64,000 nt of DNA from Altibacter sp. HG106. Lineage in GTDB: Bacteria > Bacteroidota > Bacteroidia > Flavobacteriales > Flavobacteriaceae. Position 1 is the stretch's first letter; every line of letters begins with the position of its first letter. The stretch covers positions 124,001 through 188,000 of the forward strand of contig NZ_JAQQTD010000005.1 of NCBI RefSeq assembly GCF_028561755.1, read 5' to 3'. The translations under genes and the position numbers were made by a program. Shown piece after piece: positions 1 through 8,864 of this stretch. Below the pieces are notes generated by a model. The model was not told where the DNA came from. It saw nothing but the letters and a program-made list of their open reading frames with translations, and searched no databases.

Positions 1-567
1 AAGTTAGATAAGCTTCATATGTACGATTGTTTGCGTGCAAACAAATCGTTAGCCTCCTGGGGAATCGAAGGGCGCGTTCCATTTTTAGACAAAGAGTTTA
101 TGGATGTTGCCATGCGGTTGAACCCCAAAGACAAGATGATCATCGCAGGACAAGACAATTCTCGTGGACGTCAAGCCATGGAAAAATGGGTGCTTCGAGA
201 AGCCTTCGGAAACATGCTTCCAGAGGCCGTGGCATGGCGACAGAAAGAACAGTTTAGTGATGGCGTAGGGTACAGTTGGATTGATACCTTAAAAGAGATG
301 GTAGCTAATGAAGTTTCCGACGAACAACTGGCAAATGCCAAATATCGCTTTCCGTATCAAACACCCACCAGCAAAGAAGAGTTTTATTACCGAAGCATCT
401 TCGAAGAGCACTTCCCAAGTGATGCGGCGGCCACTACAGTGCCCTCTGTGCCAAGTGTGGCCTGTAGTAGTCAAGTAGCATTAGATTGGGATGAGAGTTT
501 TAAGAACCAAAACGACCCCAGTGGTCGAGCGGTGGCAAAAGTTCATGCCGATGCGTATCAGAAATAG
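1..567 (+). CDS. asnB: Asparagine synthase B, C-terminal part (cut by window edge)
   Basis: The frame is open from base 1 with no start, so this is the 3' end of a longer gene. The visible residues include SLASWGIEGRVPFLDKEFMD, the conserved block of the synthetase domain of glutamine-hydrolysing asparagine synthases, followed by the usual AMRLNP and WRQKEQFSDGVG segments. The family makes asparagine from aspartate, ATP and glutamine in the cytosol. The N-terminal glutaminase domain must lie left of the window. A hairpin terminator follows at 613-646, so it is probably transcribed apart from the next operon, although asnB beside DUF1704 genes is, from memory, a recurring arrangement in Flavobacteria. 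Confidence 0.9.
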   Translation, partial: KLDKLHMYDCLRANKSLASWGIEGRVPFLDKEFMDVAMRLNPKDKMIIAGQDNSRGRQAMEKWVLREAFGNMLPEAVAWRQKEQFSDGVGYSWIDTLKEMVANEVSDEQLANAKYRFPYQTPTSKEEFYYRSIFEEHFPSDAAATTVPSVPSVACSSQVALDWDESFKNQNDPSGRAVAKVHADAYQK

Positions 568-612
568 CTCTTAAAGTTTCCTAAAACTAGGCCATTGGCT
601 GTTAAATAAAGA

Positions 613-646
613 CTAAACGCTTCTCTCGCCGGAAGCGTTTTTTTTA
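613..646 (+). terminator. Rho-independent terminator after asnB
   Basis: A 9-bp perfect stem (AAACGCTTC at 615-623 with GAAGCGTTT at 632-640) with an 8-nt loop runs straight into a T tract to 645. It sits 45 bp after the asnB stop. Confidence 0.85.
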
Positions 647-676
647 TATTAAAAAACAACCTTAAACCAACACCTT

Positions 677-2527
677 TTGCAGATTTCCGAAGAGAAAGCG
701 ATCTATGAACAACAATTGGATGATATTATTGGACAAATTCGCCCAGAAGGACGCACTATTTGTCCGCTGCCTCATGGTGGACATCTCTTCTTAGAACACG
801 ATGTTCCCTTTCTATTAATTTATCGGAAACGCGAGAACGATGCTGCCACACTTCGACTGGCAAGAACGGGCGCTTCGTATTTGATCATTGGGACGGAATC
901 ATTTGACTTCTTCAAAGAGTTATTACATCGTATTACCGAACAGATGGCAGATCGTTTTGGCTCGTTTCTGCTACTCGAACTTTTTGCAGGAGCGCAATCG
1001 AGTACTGAATTCGTAATCAAAGGTCCGGCTCACAAACTACCGGCCTCCCTAGAGATGTTGCAAACAGCCTTGGCAAACATCGATAGTAGACGGTATCGTG
1101 TTTCTCTTTCGGCTCGCGTGGAGAAAACAAAAGAACGCCAACGGAAGTCTGATTCGGAACTGTTTACAATAGACCACCTCAAAAAATTAGGAGGAACGAG
1201 TATCGGTATCGAAGTTCCCCCCGTTTATCGAAACGCCGCTGGAATAACCTTTCCTGTATACTTCAGAAAATTTAGAGATCAATGGGCTGATGCCATACGC
1301 AAGGCGGTATTCGAATTCGTGCGTGTGCAAACCTCTTCCCCACTCGCCCACTATCACACCCTGGGTAAGCGTGAAATCCATAAAGAAGTTTTTAAGATAG
1401 ATCGCCAAATGGCGGCCATTCAATCGAGTTATCAATTTTTATTGTTGGTCGCTCCCGTAAACATTCAAGCGTTACGGAGTCGGTTTTTTGCTTCAGACTT
1501 TAAAGAAATCAACGAGTATCACTATCGTCTGCTCCCCATAGATCCGGATCTCTTGAAACGGAAATTGTACAATTTGCGCATTGATGAAATTGATGATCCG
1601 GCACTTGCTTACCTCTTCGATGAAAAACGAGAAGAGATTGATCATGAATTAACCATGTTGAAGGAACGCGGCTCGAAGAATTTCCTGTATAGCAGTATTC
1701 GTTTGTACAAGGGGCTCACCAAGAAGGTGCTTTCAGAAGCCGAAAAGATTCTAGAAGAATTACCCAAAGATCAACCAAGAACGGCGGAAGCATTAATCGA
1801 CGCCTATCAATTTCGAGAGTTAGCAACGCAAGAATTTGAATATTTTAGAGGCCAGTCAGAAACGTTTCAGTCGAAAGTACACATTCGGGACGACGTCAAC
1901 ATTATCATGGTTTCCAACGGTGAACTCTACCTTCCTTCCGATTATACCCTCTCCCAGAAGGAAGCGCAAGCGCTCATTCAACACGAAATTGGGACGCATG
2001 CGCTAACGTACTACAATGGAAAACAACAACCCCTACAACAGCTGGCCGTAGGATTGGCAGATTATGACGCCTTACAAGAAGGATTGGCCGTTATGGCAGA
2101 GTACCTTATTGGAGGGTTAAACGCCAACCGACTGAGGATCTTGGCAGGCCGGGTACTGGCGGGGCAATTGCTATTGGAAGGATGTGGATTTAAAGAGATT
2201 TTTAGAGCCCTCCTCGAACAATATGGTTTTACCAAAGAGAACGCTTTCAACATAACCTCACGTATGTTTCAGGGAGGTGGGTTTATGAAGGATATTATTT
2301 ATTTAAAAGGGTTGGTACAGTTACGAGACTATCTTCAGGAGGGTGGTGCCCTCAAACCCCTGTTGGCAGGAAAGTTTGCCTTAAAGCATGTGGAAATTAT
2401 TGAAGACCTTACGAATCGCGGACTGCTATTGCCTCCAAAAGTAACGCCGCGATATATGCAATCCGACTCCTTCCACCAAAAATTAGATGCTGTTAAACAA
2501 GGGCTTGCCCTTTCAAAAATGATATAA
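677..2527 (+). CDS. DUF1704 / QEGLA-motif zinc metallopeptidase-like protein
   Basis: The 616-aa protein belongs to the family usually named 'flavohemoglobin expression-modulating QEGLA motif protein'. An HExxxH zinc site is seen at H436-E437...H441 (HEIGTH) and the QEGLA motif with a probable third ligand, E468, at 467-471. The same domain makes up MATCAP, a eukaryotic tubulin tyrosine carboxypeptidase, so a peptidase that trims a C-terminal residue is a reasonable inference; the flavohemoglobin name rests on little. The start is TTG at 677: the frame is stopped at 650-652 and no ATG lies between. The ATP-grasp ligase starts 1 bp after its stop, so the two are surely cotranscribed and probably act on one substrate. 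Confidence 0.85.
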   Translation: MQISEEKAIYEQQLDDIIGQIRPEGRTICPLPHGGHLFLEHDVPFLLIYRKRENDAATLRLARTGASYLIIGTESFDFFKELLHRITEQMADRFGSFLLLELFAGAQSSTEFVIKGPAHKLPASLEMLQTALANIDSRRYRVSLSARVEKTKERQRKSDSELFTIDHLKKLGGTSIGIEVPPVYRNAAGITFPVYFRKFRDQWADAIRKAVFEFVRVQTSSPLAHYHTLGKREIHKEVFKIDRQMAAIQSSYQFLLLVAPVNIQALRSRFFASDFKEINEYHYRLLPIDPDLLKRKLYNLRIDEIDDPALAYLFDEKREEIDHELTMLKERGSKNFLYSSIRLYKGLTKKVLSEAEKILEELPKDQPRTAEALIDAYQFRELATQEFEYFRGQSETFQSKVHIRDDVNIIMVSNGELYLPSDYTLSQKEAQALIQHEIGTHALTYYNGKQQPLQQLAVGLADYDALQEGLAVMAEYLIGGLNANRLRILAGRVLAGQLLLEGCGFKEIFRALLEQYGFTKENAFNITSRMFQGGGFMKDIIYLKGLVQLRDYLQEGGALKPLLAGKFALKHVEIIEDLTNRGLLLPPKVTPRYMQSDSFHQKLDAVKQGLALSKMI

Positions 2528-2528
2528 T

Positions 2529-3581
2529 ATGAACATTTGTTTTGTAATAAGCGATATTGCTACCGAAGCCATTGGCACCTCCGTGGTTCTTATGAAAAAG
2601 GTACAGGAACGAGGACACAATCTCTTCGTCATGAGCGTAGGAGATTTTATTTTTCATCACGACAAGCCCATTAGCCTGCGCTGTAAAAAAATTCCAAAGA
2701 CCCCAAAATCTCGAACGGTAGAGAAGTTCTGGGACCGTGTTCAAGACCCTGAACTAGCCTACAGTGTGATTGGTAGTGATTCGTTAGATGTATTGTTTCT
2801 TCGGAATAATCCTACGGAAGAAACCGACGATCGCCACTGGGCCGAACACAGTGGGATTGCCTTTGCCCGCATGATCCAGCAAAGTGGTGTTTTGGTTCTC
2901 AACGATGCCTTTGCTATGTCGCACGCCTTTATTGACAAGCTGTACTTTGAAGAATTGCCGAGTGTCATTAAGCCAAATAGTCTTATTACCCGAAATAAAG
3001 AAGACCTCCTAAAATTTTGGGAAGAGGCCGGAAAGAAAATGGTTCTGAAACCTCTCGAAGGCTCAGGGGGCCAAAATGTGTACTTAATTGATAAGGACAA
3101 AAAGAACTTGAATCAGATCATTGAAACCATTAGTGCTAACGGATATGTCATTGCACAAGAATTTCTTCCGGAAGTATCTAAAGGCGACGTACGGGTCATA
3201 CTAATGAATGGGCAAATTCTCGAGGAAGATGGAGAACTTGCAGTGATCCGGAGAGTGAATAACGACGCCTCAGAATTCCGAAGTAATCTTGCATTAGGCG
3301 CCAAAGCGAAAAAGGCGAAGCTCACTAAAGAAATGCAGCGGATTGTAGACATTACCGCACCAAAGTTAAAACGAGATGGCCTCTTTTTCGTAGGACTCGA
3401 TATTGTGGATGACAAACTCATTGAGATCAACGTATTGAGTCCGGGTGGCTTAGACTATTGCAAGGATATTGGCTTACCTGATTTCACCGAAACCGTGGTT
3501 AAGGCCATTGAACGTAAAATGGAATATAAATCGTTTTACCAACGCGAGTTATCAAATCGCGAGTTGGCCACTATGGATTAA
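2529..3581 (+). CDS. Glutathione-synthase-like ATP-grasp ligase
   Basis: The 350-aa protein has the ATP-grasp fold of the GshB/RimK type: a Rossmann-like N-terminus, then MVLKPLEGSGGQNVYLI (lysine plus glycine-rich loop that closes on ATP, about residue 170), VIAQEFLPE, and the Mg-binding end FVGLDIVDDKLIEINVLSPGG near residue 285. Such enzymes join a carboxylate to an amine through an acyl phosphate. It is often labelled glutathione synthase, but no glutamate-cysteine ligase is present and it sits between a putative carboxypeptidase and an aspartoacylase-like hydrolase. The substrate could therefore be another small peptide or a protein C-terminus. Substrate unknown; family assignment firm. 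Confidence 0.85.
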   Translation: MNICFVISDIATEAIGTSVVLMKKVQERGHNLFVMSVGDFIFHHDKPISLRCKKIPKTPKSRTVEKFWDRVQDPELAYSVIGSDSLDVLFLRNNPTEETDDRHWAEHSGIAFARMIQQSGVLVLNDAFAMSHAFIDKLYFEELPSVIKPNSLITRNKEDLLKFWEEAGKKMVLKPLEGSGGQNVYLIDKDKKNLNQIIETISANGYVIAQEFLPEVSKGDVRVILMNGQILEEDGELAVIRRVNNDASEFRSNLALGAKAKKAKLTKEMQRIVDITAPKLKRDGLFFVGLDIVDDKLIEINVLSPGGLDYCKDIGLPDFTETVVKAIERKMEYKSFYQRELSNRELATMD

Positions 3582-3601
3582 ACCTTAAGAACGCCAGAAC
3601 T

Positions 3602-4504
3602 ATGACGAAAAGAGCCCGAATTATTGGAAATTATTCAAGTGGAAAAAAAGGTCCGTTGCTGTTTGTAACTGCCGCAGTGCATGGAAATGAACCCAGTGGT
3701 GTCAAAGCCCTTCAGCGCGTCTTTGAAGAATTGAAACAGTCAAAACCTGATATCAAAGGAACCCTAATTGGATTGGTGGGTAACACCACTGCGTTGGAAG
3801 AGGGAGTACGTTATATTGATGAAGACTTGAATAGAACCTGGTCTGAAAGCCAACGAGAAAACAAGAATAACGACGCACTTTCTTCCGAAGAAAAAGAGAT
3901 GTTTGACATTATTTCGCTTCTGGAAAAACATCCTGCCGATGCCTATACCCAACGGTATTTTATGGATTGTCATACAACTTCTTCAGACAGCTTGCCTTAT
4001 ATTTCTGTACAGGTAGTAAACGACAACGATTCCTGGGCACATGCGTTTCCAATTCATATAATACGGGGGTTTTCTGACATCGTCTCCGGAACGATCGATC
4101 ACTATTTGAGCGATCAAAAACTTACCGGATTCGTGGTAGAAGCAGGACAACACACCAGCAAAGACGCTGTTGCTTACCACGAAGGAATGATATGGCTGGC
4201 GCTTCAAAAAGCCTTGCAATTAGAACTGGATCGCCTCCCCAAACTTCCAACAGCGGTTGAAAAAACGGAGACCTTCCGCAACAATCGCAAAACCTTTGAG
4301 ATTATTTATCGACACGGACTCACCGAGGGTGATACTTTTACCATGGAATCAGGTTTCGAAAATTTTCAGCCCATTGAAAAAGGGGTGTTATTAGCACACC
4401 ACAACAGCCAGCCAATTCGCAGCCAATGGGATGCCTTTATCTTTATGCCACTCTATCAAAAGCAGGGAAACGATGGGTTTTTTGTGGTACAAGAAGTTTC
4501 CTAA
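3602..4504 (+). CDS. Succinylglutamate desuccinylase / aspartoacylase family zinc hydrolase
   Basis: The 300-aa protein shows the M14-like AstE/ASPA zinc site: AAVHGNEPSG with H27 and E30 as ligands, DEDLNRTW about residue 80, and the third ligand in MDCHTTSSD about residue 123; VVEAGQH supplies the usual catalytic glutamate. The family cleaves N-acyl amino acids or, in other M14 branches, C-terminal residues. It lies 20 bp after the ATP-grasp gene and is the third member of that operon. A role in undoing or processing the ligase product is inference. There is no signal peptide, so it acts in the cytoplasm. Confidence 0.85.
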   Translation: MTKRARIIGNYSSGKKGPLLFVTAAVHGNEPSGVKALQRVFEELKQSKPDIKGTLIGLVGNTTALEEGVRYIDEDLNRTWSESQRENKNNDALSSEEKEMFDIISLLEKHPADAYTQRYFMDCHTTSSDSLPYISVQVVNDNDSWAHAFPIHIIRGFSDIVSGTIDHYLSDQKLTGFVVEAGQHTSKDAVAYHEGMIWLALQKALQLELDRLPKLPTAVEKTETFRNNRKTFEIIYRHGLTEGDTFTMESGFENFQPIEKGVLLAHHNSQPIRSQWDAFIFMPLYQKQGNDGFFVVQEVS

Positions 4505-4601
4505 ACCTGTTGAAAAGCTACCCTTATGAAATCCTAAACATTTTGGGTTAAAGTGCGTTAAGAGCCTTTCGATAGTTGGGCTCTTTGCCTATTTTACAGC
4601 T

Positions 4602-5231
4602 ATGGAAAGAGTATTAGTAGCCGGTGCGACAGGCACCACAGGAAAGGAAATCATTAACTTATTAAAGCATTCAGATCGGTATTCGCCCATAGCAATGGTT
4701 CGAAAGAGTTCCCAACAAGACCAGTTTGAAAAAATGGGAGTGGCTACGCTTCAGGCAGATCTGACTGAGGACATTTCGCAAGTTACCCAAGAGGCCGACA
4801 AGGTGATATTTGCTGCAGGTTCGAAAGGAAAAAATCTAAAGGAAGTGGATCAGGAAGGAGCCAAAAAACTGGTAGATGCAGCCAAAGCCAATTCGGTCAA
4901 GAAATTTGTTATGCTTAGTGCCATTGGAGCCGACAGACCCGAAGCTTCAGAAGACTTGCAAGAATACCTAAAAGCCAAGCAAGATGCGGATGAATACTTA
5001 CAAGCGAGTAAATTAAACTACACCATCGTTCGACCTGGCGCACTAAATAATGAATCGGCGAGTCATCGTGTGAAGGCAGCCAAACAACTAGAACCTGAAG
5101 GAGAAATTTCTAGAGCAGATGTCGCGCGAACGCTTGTCGCCAGTTTAGAAGAGACCGTAGCCCCGAAAGCAACATTTGAGCTCTTATCGGGCGACGAAAT
5201 TATTGAAACGGCCTTATTGAAATTCAGCTAA
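4602..5231 (+). CDS. Atypical short-chain dehydrogenase (NAD(P)-binding, YwnB/NmrA-like)
   Basis: The 209-aa protein opens with the nucleotide-binding loop VLVAGATGTTGKEI (TGxxGxxG) and continues with ADL, VIFAAGS, VMLSAIGAD and the YTIVRPGAL stretch typical of atypical SDRs of the SDR_a5 kind. These often bind NADP(H) and may act as redox sensors or reductases; the substrate is not predictable. The gene stands alone on the plus strand between the ATP-grasp operon and a bidirectional terminator. The start ATG at 4602 places the loop at the usual distance from the N-terminus. Confidence 0.85.
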   Translation: MERVLVAGATGTTGKEIINLLKHSDRYSPIAMVRKSSQQDQFEKMGVATLQADLTEDISQVTQEADKVIFAAGSKGKNLKEVDQEGAKKLVDAAKANSVKKFVMLSAIGADRPEASEDLQEYLKAKQDADEYLQASKLNYTIVRPGALNNESASHRVKAAKQLEPEGEISRADVARTLVASLEETVAPKATFELLSGDEIIETALLKFS

Positions 5232-5249
5232 GCTCCGAGAATACATTAC

Positions 5250-5277
5250 GCCCCATCTTTGGATGGGGCTTTTTTTA
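5250..5277. terminator. Bidirectional terminator between SDR gene and menB
   Basis: An 8-bp stem GCCCCATC/GATGGGGC (5250-5257, 5262-5269) with a 4-nt loop is followed by seven T on the plus strand. It serves the SDR gene and may overlap the end of the convergent menB, whose stop is at 5275. Confidence 0.75.
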
Positions 5278-6114
5278 TGGCAACCACTTTTTTTCAAAAT
5301 TAGGTTTCCGTTTTTCTAGAAAAGCGTCCCTGCCCTCTTTGGCTTCATCTGTCATGTAGGCCAGTCGTGTCGCTTCGCCGGCAAATACTTGTTGTCCAAC
5401 CATCCCATCGTCGGTGAGGTTCATGGCAAACTTCAACATTTTGATCGAAATTGGCGATTTTGCCAACACTTCCTGTGCCCACTCATAGGCCGTTTGTTCC
5501 AGTTGATCGTGCGGAACTACCGCATTGACCATACCCATCTCAAAAGCTTCTTGCGCACTGTAATTTCTGCCTAGGAAAAAGATTTCCCGCGCCTTTTTCT
5601 GCCCCACCATTTTTGCTAAGTAAGCACTTCCATATCCTCCATCGAAGGAGGTTACGTCGGCATCTGTTTGTTTAAAAATAGCGTGTTCCTCGCTCGCCAG
5701 GGTCATGTCGCAAACTACGTGTAAGCTATGGCCGCCTCCCACAGCCCAACCCGGAACTACAGCGATCACCGCTTTCGGCATAAAACGTATGAGACGTTGT
5801 ACTTCCAAAATATTCAGGCGATGATACCCATCTTGTCCTACGTACCCCTGTTTACCACGAGCCGCTTGATCACCACCACTGCAGAAGCTATAAACACCAT
5901 CCTTGGGCGATGGGCCTTCGGCAGAAAGCAATATCACACCGATGCCAGTATCTTCCTGAGCATCATGAAAGGCGTCCAGTAATTCACTGGTGGTATGCGG
6001 TCGAAAGGCATTGCGAACCTCCGGACGATTAAAGGCGATGCGGGCTACTCCATTGCTCTTTTTATAGGTAATATCGGTGTATTCTTTGATGGTTTCCCAA
6101 TTCGGTGTGCTCAT
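5275..6114 (-). CDS. menB: 1,4-dihydroxy-2-naphthoyl-CoA synthase (MenB)
   Basis: This crotonase-fold enzyme (279 aa from the chosen start) closes the second ring of menaquinone from O-succinylbenzoyl-CoA. It carries FNRPEVRNAFRP, YSFCSGGDQ with the CoA-binding oxyanion residues, PGWAVGGGHSLHVVCD, TDADVTSFDGGYG and RNYSAQEA, all MenB hallmarks. The frame extends 10 codons upstream, but the start at 6114 (MSTPNWETIKEY) matches the usual flavobacterial N-terminus. It is separate from menI-menF-menD at 9.3-12.5 kb, though on the same strand, so menaquinone genes are loosely grouped here. Confidence 0.95.
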   Translation of the reverse strand: MSTPNWETIKEYTDITYKKSNGVARIAFNRPEVRNAFRPHTTSELLDAFHDAQEDTGIGVILLSAEGPSPKDGVYSFCSGGDQAARGKQGYVGQDGYHRLNILEVQRLIRFMPKAVIAVVPGWAVGGGHSLHVVCDMTLASEEHAIFKQTDADVTSFDGGYGSAYLAKMVGQKKAREIFFLGRNYSAQEAFEMGMVNAVVPHDQLEQTAYEWAQEVLAKSPISIKMLKFAMNLTDDGMVGQQVFAGEATRLAYMTDEAKEGRDAFLEKRKPNFEKKWLP

Positions 6115-6190
6115 AATTTGTACATTTAGCATCAAAGATACCAATTGCTTTCAAATTTTTATTCGATCCTAGATTCATAATAATCGCATC

Positions 6191-7312
6191 ATGAAGAATA
6201 TTCTTTATTGCCTTTTCCTCTTCGGAATGAGCGCCACCTTACTGGCACAAGAACCCTATCAGTTTACCACAGTCATCGATCTGGAAGCCACCCCGGTCAT
6301 TAGTCAGGGGCGCACTGGAACCTGTTGGAGTTTTTCCAGCACCTCCTTCTTAGAGTCTGAAATACTAAGACTCACCGGAAAGCAGATCGATCTTTCCGAA
6401 ATGTACACGGTACGACATACCTATCCGAAAAAGGCTGAAAATTACGTCATGCGTCAGGGGAAGGCACAGTTCTCGGAAGGCGGACTCGCCCACGATGTGC
6501 TGCGTTCTGTAGCTGAAAACGGACTCGTACCGCAATCGGTGTACAGCGGATTGGATGCTTCGGAAAATGCCCACAATCATGCCGAGCTCGTGGCTGTTTT
6601 GGAAGCCATGCTTTCGACCTATGTCGAAAATCCCGGTCGCTCCTTGAGTCCGAAATGGCGCCAGGCAGTTGCAGGCGTTCTCGATGTGTATCTCGGCGCC
6701 CCTGTGGATAGCTTTTCGTACGAAGGCCAACAATACACACCACAATCATTTTTAGCAATGACGAAGATCGTTCCATCCGACTATGTTTCGATCACGTCCT
6801 TTACGCACGCTCCATTTTATGATGAGTTTATTTTGAATATCCCAGACAATTGGAGTAACGGGCGGTTTTATAATGTGCCGCTTGATACGTTTATTGCCAG
6901 TATCGATAACGCCCTGGAGAATGGGTTTACCGTTGAGTTGGACTGCGATGTGAGCGAACGCACCTTTTCATCTAAAGACGGAGTAGCGGTAATTCCTGAG
7001 AACGAAGCTGATAATATCTTGGCCTTACAAGGAGCCTTTCCGCAGAAGACTATTACGCAAGCCTTCCGACAGCAAGAATTTGAGCGCTATGCTACCACCG
7101 ATGACCATTTAATGCACATTACGGGAGTCTTGCGAGATCAGAAGGGTACCAAGTACTACAAGGTCAAAAATAGTTGGGGAACAGATGCTACCCGAAATGC
7201 GAACGGTGGCTACGTTTATTTTAGCGAAGCCTACATGAAATTGAAGGCGATAAGTATCACGGTTCATCAGGATGCCATTCCGAAGCAAACTGCCAGGAAG
7301 CTGAACCTGTAG
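6191..7312 (+). CDS. Secreted C1-family (papain/bleomycin-hydrolase-like) cysteine protease
   Basis: A signal peptide (about residues 1-19, ending LLAQ) precedes a catalytic domain with oxyanion Q39 and nucleophile C45 in SQGRTGTCWSFSS, the catalytic His in DHLMHITGV and the Asn in KVKNSWGTD near the C-terminus. This arrangement is that of aminopeptidase C/bleomycin hydrolase-like C1B peptidases, here 373 aa and exported, so probably periplasmic or outer-membrane side. The next gene starts shortly after the stop and may have its own promoter. Confidence 0.9.
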   Translation: MKNILYCLFLFGMSATLLAQEPYQFTTVIDLEATPVISQGRTGTCWSFSSTSFLESEILRLTGKQIDLSEMYTVRHTYPKKAENYVMRQGKAQFSEGGLAHDVLRSVAENGLVPQSVYSGLDASENAHNHAELVAVLEAMLSTYVENPGRSLSPKWRQAVAGVLDVYLGAPVDSFSYEGQQYTPQSFLAMTKIVPSDYVSITSFTHAPFYDEFILNIPDNWSNGRFYNVPLDTFIASIDNALENGFTVELDCDVSERTFSSKDGVAVIPENEADNILALQGAFPQKTITQAFRQQEFERYATTDDHLMHITGVLRDQKGTKYYKVKNSWGTDATRNANGGYVYFSEAYMKLKAISITVHQDAIPKQTARKLNL

Positions 7313-7315
7313 CCC

Positions 7316-7346
7316 TTGAAATGTGGCTTGAATTTTGCTACATTTG
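7316..7346 (+). promoter_or_regulatory. Bacteroidota-type promoter for the 7352 gene
   Basis: TTG at 7316-7318 is followed after 20 nt by TACATTTG at 7339-7346, matching the TTG-N19-21-TAnnTTTG pattern. The -7 box ends only 5 nt before the ATG at 7352, so the predicted transcript would start at or next to the start codon. Confidence 0.55.
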
Positions 7347-7351
7347 TCTAT

Positions 7352-7795
7352 ATGAAAAGGCTTCTGTGTATCTTATTACTGCTACCCGCTTCTATGGTGG
7401 CGCAGTACGATTTTGAAACAAAATTTTTCAAAATTGAAGCGACTGCCTTGCCAGAAATCGCCGAAATTTCCACCTGGAAACTGAGGACAGAGCGTACCTC
7501 CAGCTTTTCTACCAAGCTGAAAACCCTTCGTATGAATACACAAAATTATCGGTTGCCAGTGGACATGGCAACTGCTATGGAACAACAACATGGTTACGTG
7601 TCACCCGATTTTGATACGAGCAAATTAGAAGCGGCGTATGGAAACCTCGGAACCGATAAAAACTATGTTTCCGACGGCAAAACAAAGGTTCGCAACCCGG
7701 TTTACACCGATATGCGAAATGTAAGTTATCGTCCGGCATTTACTCCCTTTGGGTACTACCGAAATCCGGATTTTGGATGGAATCAACGGTATTAA
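7352..7795 (+). CDS. Exported hypothetical protein
   Basis: I do not recognise this 147-aa protein. The start at 7352 (MKRLLCILLLLPASMVAQ) gives a clean signal peptide; the longer frame from 7316 would place 12 polar residues before it and overlap the promoter. The mature part is about 130 aa, rich in Thr, Tyr and Asn, without cysteines or a clear domain, ending in aromatic-rich RNPDFGWNQRY. It overlaps the convergent cvfB-like gene by 4 bp at the stops. Likely periplasmic or surface; function unknown. Confidence 0.7.
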   Translation: MKRLLCILLLLPASMVAQYDFETKFFKIEATALPEIAEISTWKLRTERTSSFSTKLKTLRMNTQNYRLPVDMATAMEQQHGYVSPDFDTSKLEAAYGNLGTDKNYVSDGKTKVRNPVYTDMRNVSYRPAFTPFGYYRNPDFGWNQRY

Positions 7796-8628
7796 GCCTC
7801 CTCTACTAAGGAAATGCCATCCTTTTGAATTAGAATCTTTTTGTCTTTATACAACGCCCCGATTGCCTTCTTAAAGCTTTTTTTACTCAATCCAAGCTGA
7901 TTTTTTATGGTTTCCGGATCGCTTTTGTCATGCAAAGGAAGGAATCCTCCGGCGGCCTGCAATTCTTCGTAAATATAGTTTGCGTTTGGTTCGATACTTC
8001 GATACCCAGGAGCCTGCAGCACAATATCTACTTTATGATCGTGCCGAATCTTCTTCACATAAGCTTTTAGACGATCTCCGGTACGCAGGTCCTCAAAAAT
8101 ATCTTCCATATAAATAAGTCCTTCGTGCTTCCCATTGATGATCACGTTCGCTCCTTTATCGGTAATGTGGGTTACCATAATGGTTACCTCATCAAACTTT
8201 TTGATCGTAAGTTTAGAATTATCGAGGAAACGGTGCGTTTTACTGGAGCCTACCAGACGATTGGTGATAGGATCCTGGTATAGATATACCACATACCAAT
8301 GTCCTACTGTCATAGGCCGAGCCTGTTCTTTAAAGGGCACGAAGAGCTGCTTTTCGGGACCCCACTCCATAAATGCACCGTATTTGTTAACATCGCTGCA
8401 TCGTAAGGTGGCAAATTCATGAAGGGTAAGTTCGGGAGCTTCGGTAGTAGCTATGGGCCGTTCTTCATTATCCAGATACACGAAAACCCGCACTTTGTCT
8501 CCTATCTCAAAAGAATCCGGGGCGTAGCGATGCGGCAACAACACTTCGTTTCCTTCGGCATCACCGAGAAATAAACCTGGATCTGTATTCCGAAGGATTT
8601 CCAGATCGTGAAAAACTCCTAATTGCAT
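7792..8628 (-). CDS. CvfB-like S1 RNA-binding-domain protein
   Basis: This 278-aa protein matches the CvfB/YitL family: tandem S1-like OB folds (VLLPHRYAPDSFEIGDKVRVFVYLD; YGAFMEWGPEKQLFVPFKEQ; VTHITDKGANVIINGKHEGLIYMEDIF) and a C-terminal winged-helix segment (IKNQLGLSKKSFKKAIGALYK, then IXIXXDGI). CvfB in Staphylococcus binds RNA and affects virulence gene expression; the flavobacterial role is unknown. Two ATGs (8631, 8628) lie just after a TACCTTTG box; the longer frame to 8676 would cross that promoter, so I reject it. Confidence 0.85.
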   Translation of the reverse strand: MQLGVFHDLEILRNTDPGLFLGDAEGNEVLLPHRYAPDSFEIGDKVRVFVYLDNEERPIATTEAPELTLHEFATLRCSDVNKYGAFMEWGPEKQLFVPFKEQARPMTVGHWYVVYLYQDPITNRLVGSSKTHRFLDNSKLTIKKFDEVTIMVTHITDKGANVIINGKHEGLIYMEDIFEDLRTGDRLKAYVKKIRHDHKVDIVLQAPGYRSIEPNANYIYEELQAAGGFLPLHDKSDPETIKNQLGLSKKSFKKAIGALYKDKKILIQKDGISLVEEA

Positions 8629-8635
8629 CATACAG

Positions 8636-8643
8636 CAAAGGTA
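8636..8643 (-). promoter_or_regulatory. Promoter -7 box (TACCTTTG) abutting cvfB start
   Basis: On the minus strand TACCTTTG is followed by only 4 nt before ATGATG at 8631-8626. A good -33 TTG is not obvious at 19-21 nt. If used, the mRNA is leaderless or nearly so. Confidence 0.45.
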
Positions 8644-8783
8644 AAGACTTAAGAATAGTTTATCGCTAAAAATCATACGAAGTATCGAAACTTGACGTTT
8701 AAGCGTTCTCTTTCTGCTTGAAAAATCAAAAGGTGTGATAAAAAGCCGCTGTTTTTCAAACTCTTAAAGTTTTCTTAGAAGGG

Positions 8784-8814
8784 TTGATTTTTCCAATAAG
8801 AACGAGTACATTTA
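8784..8814 (+). promoter_or_regulatory. Promoter for the 8865 gene
   Basis: TTG at 8784-8786, 20-nt spacer, TACATTTA at 8807-8814: one base off the TAnnTTTG consensus. It predicts a leader of roughly 45 nt. Confidence 0.5.
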
Positions 8815-8864
8815 GATGTATTCAGAAATGAATATAACTAACAACAAACCTAAAACACCCCCTT

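Noticed and set aside
2529-3581. True glutathione synthase
   Set aside because: No glutamate-cysteine ligase is nearby and the neighbours are peptidase-like; only the fold is supported.
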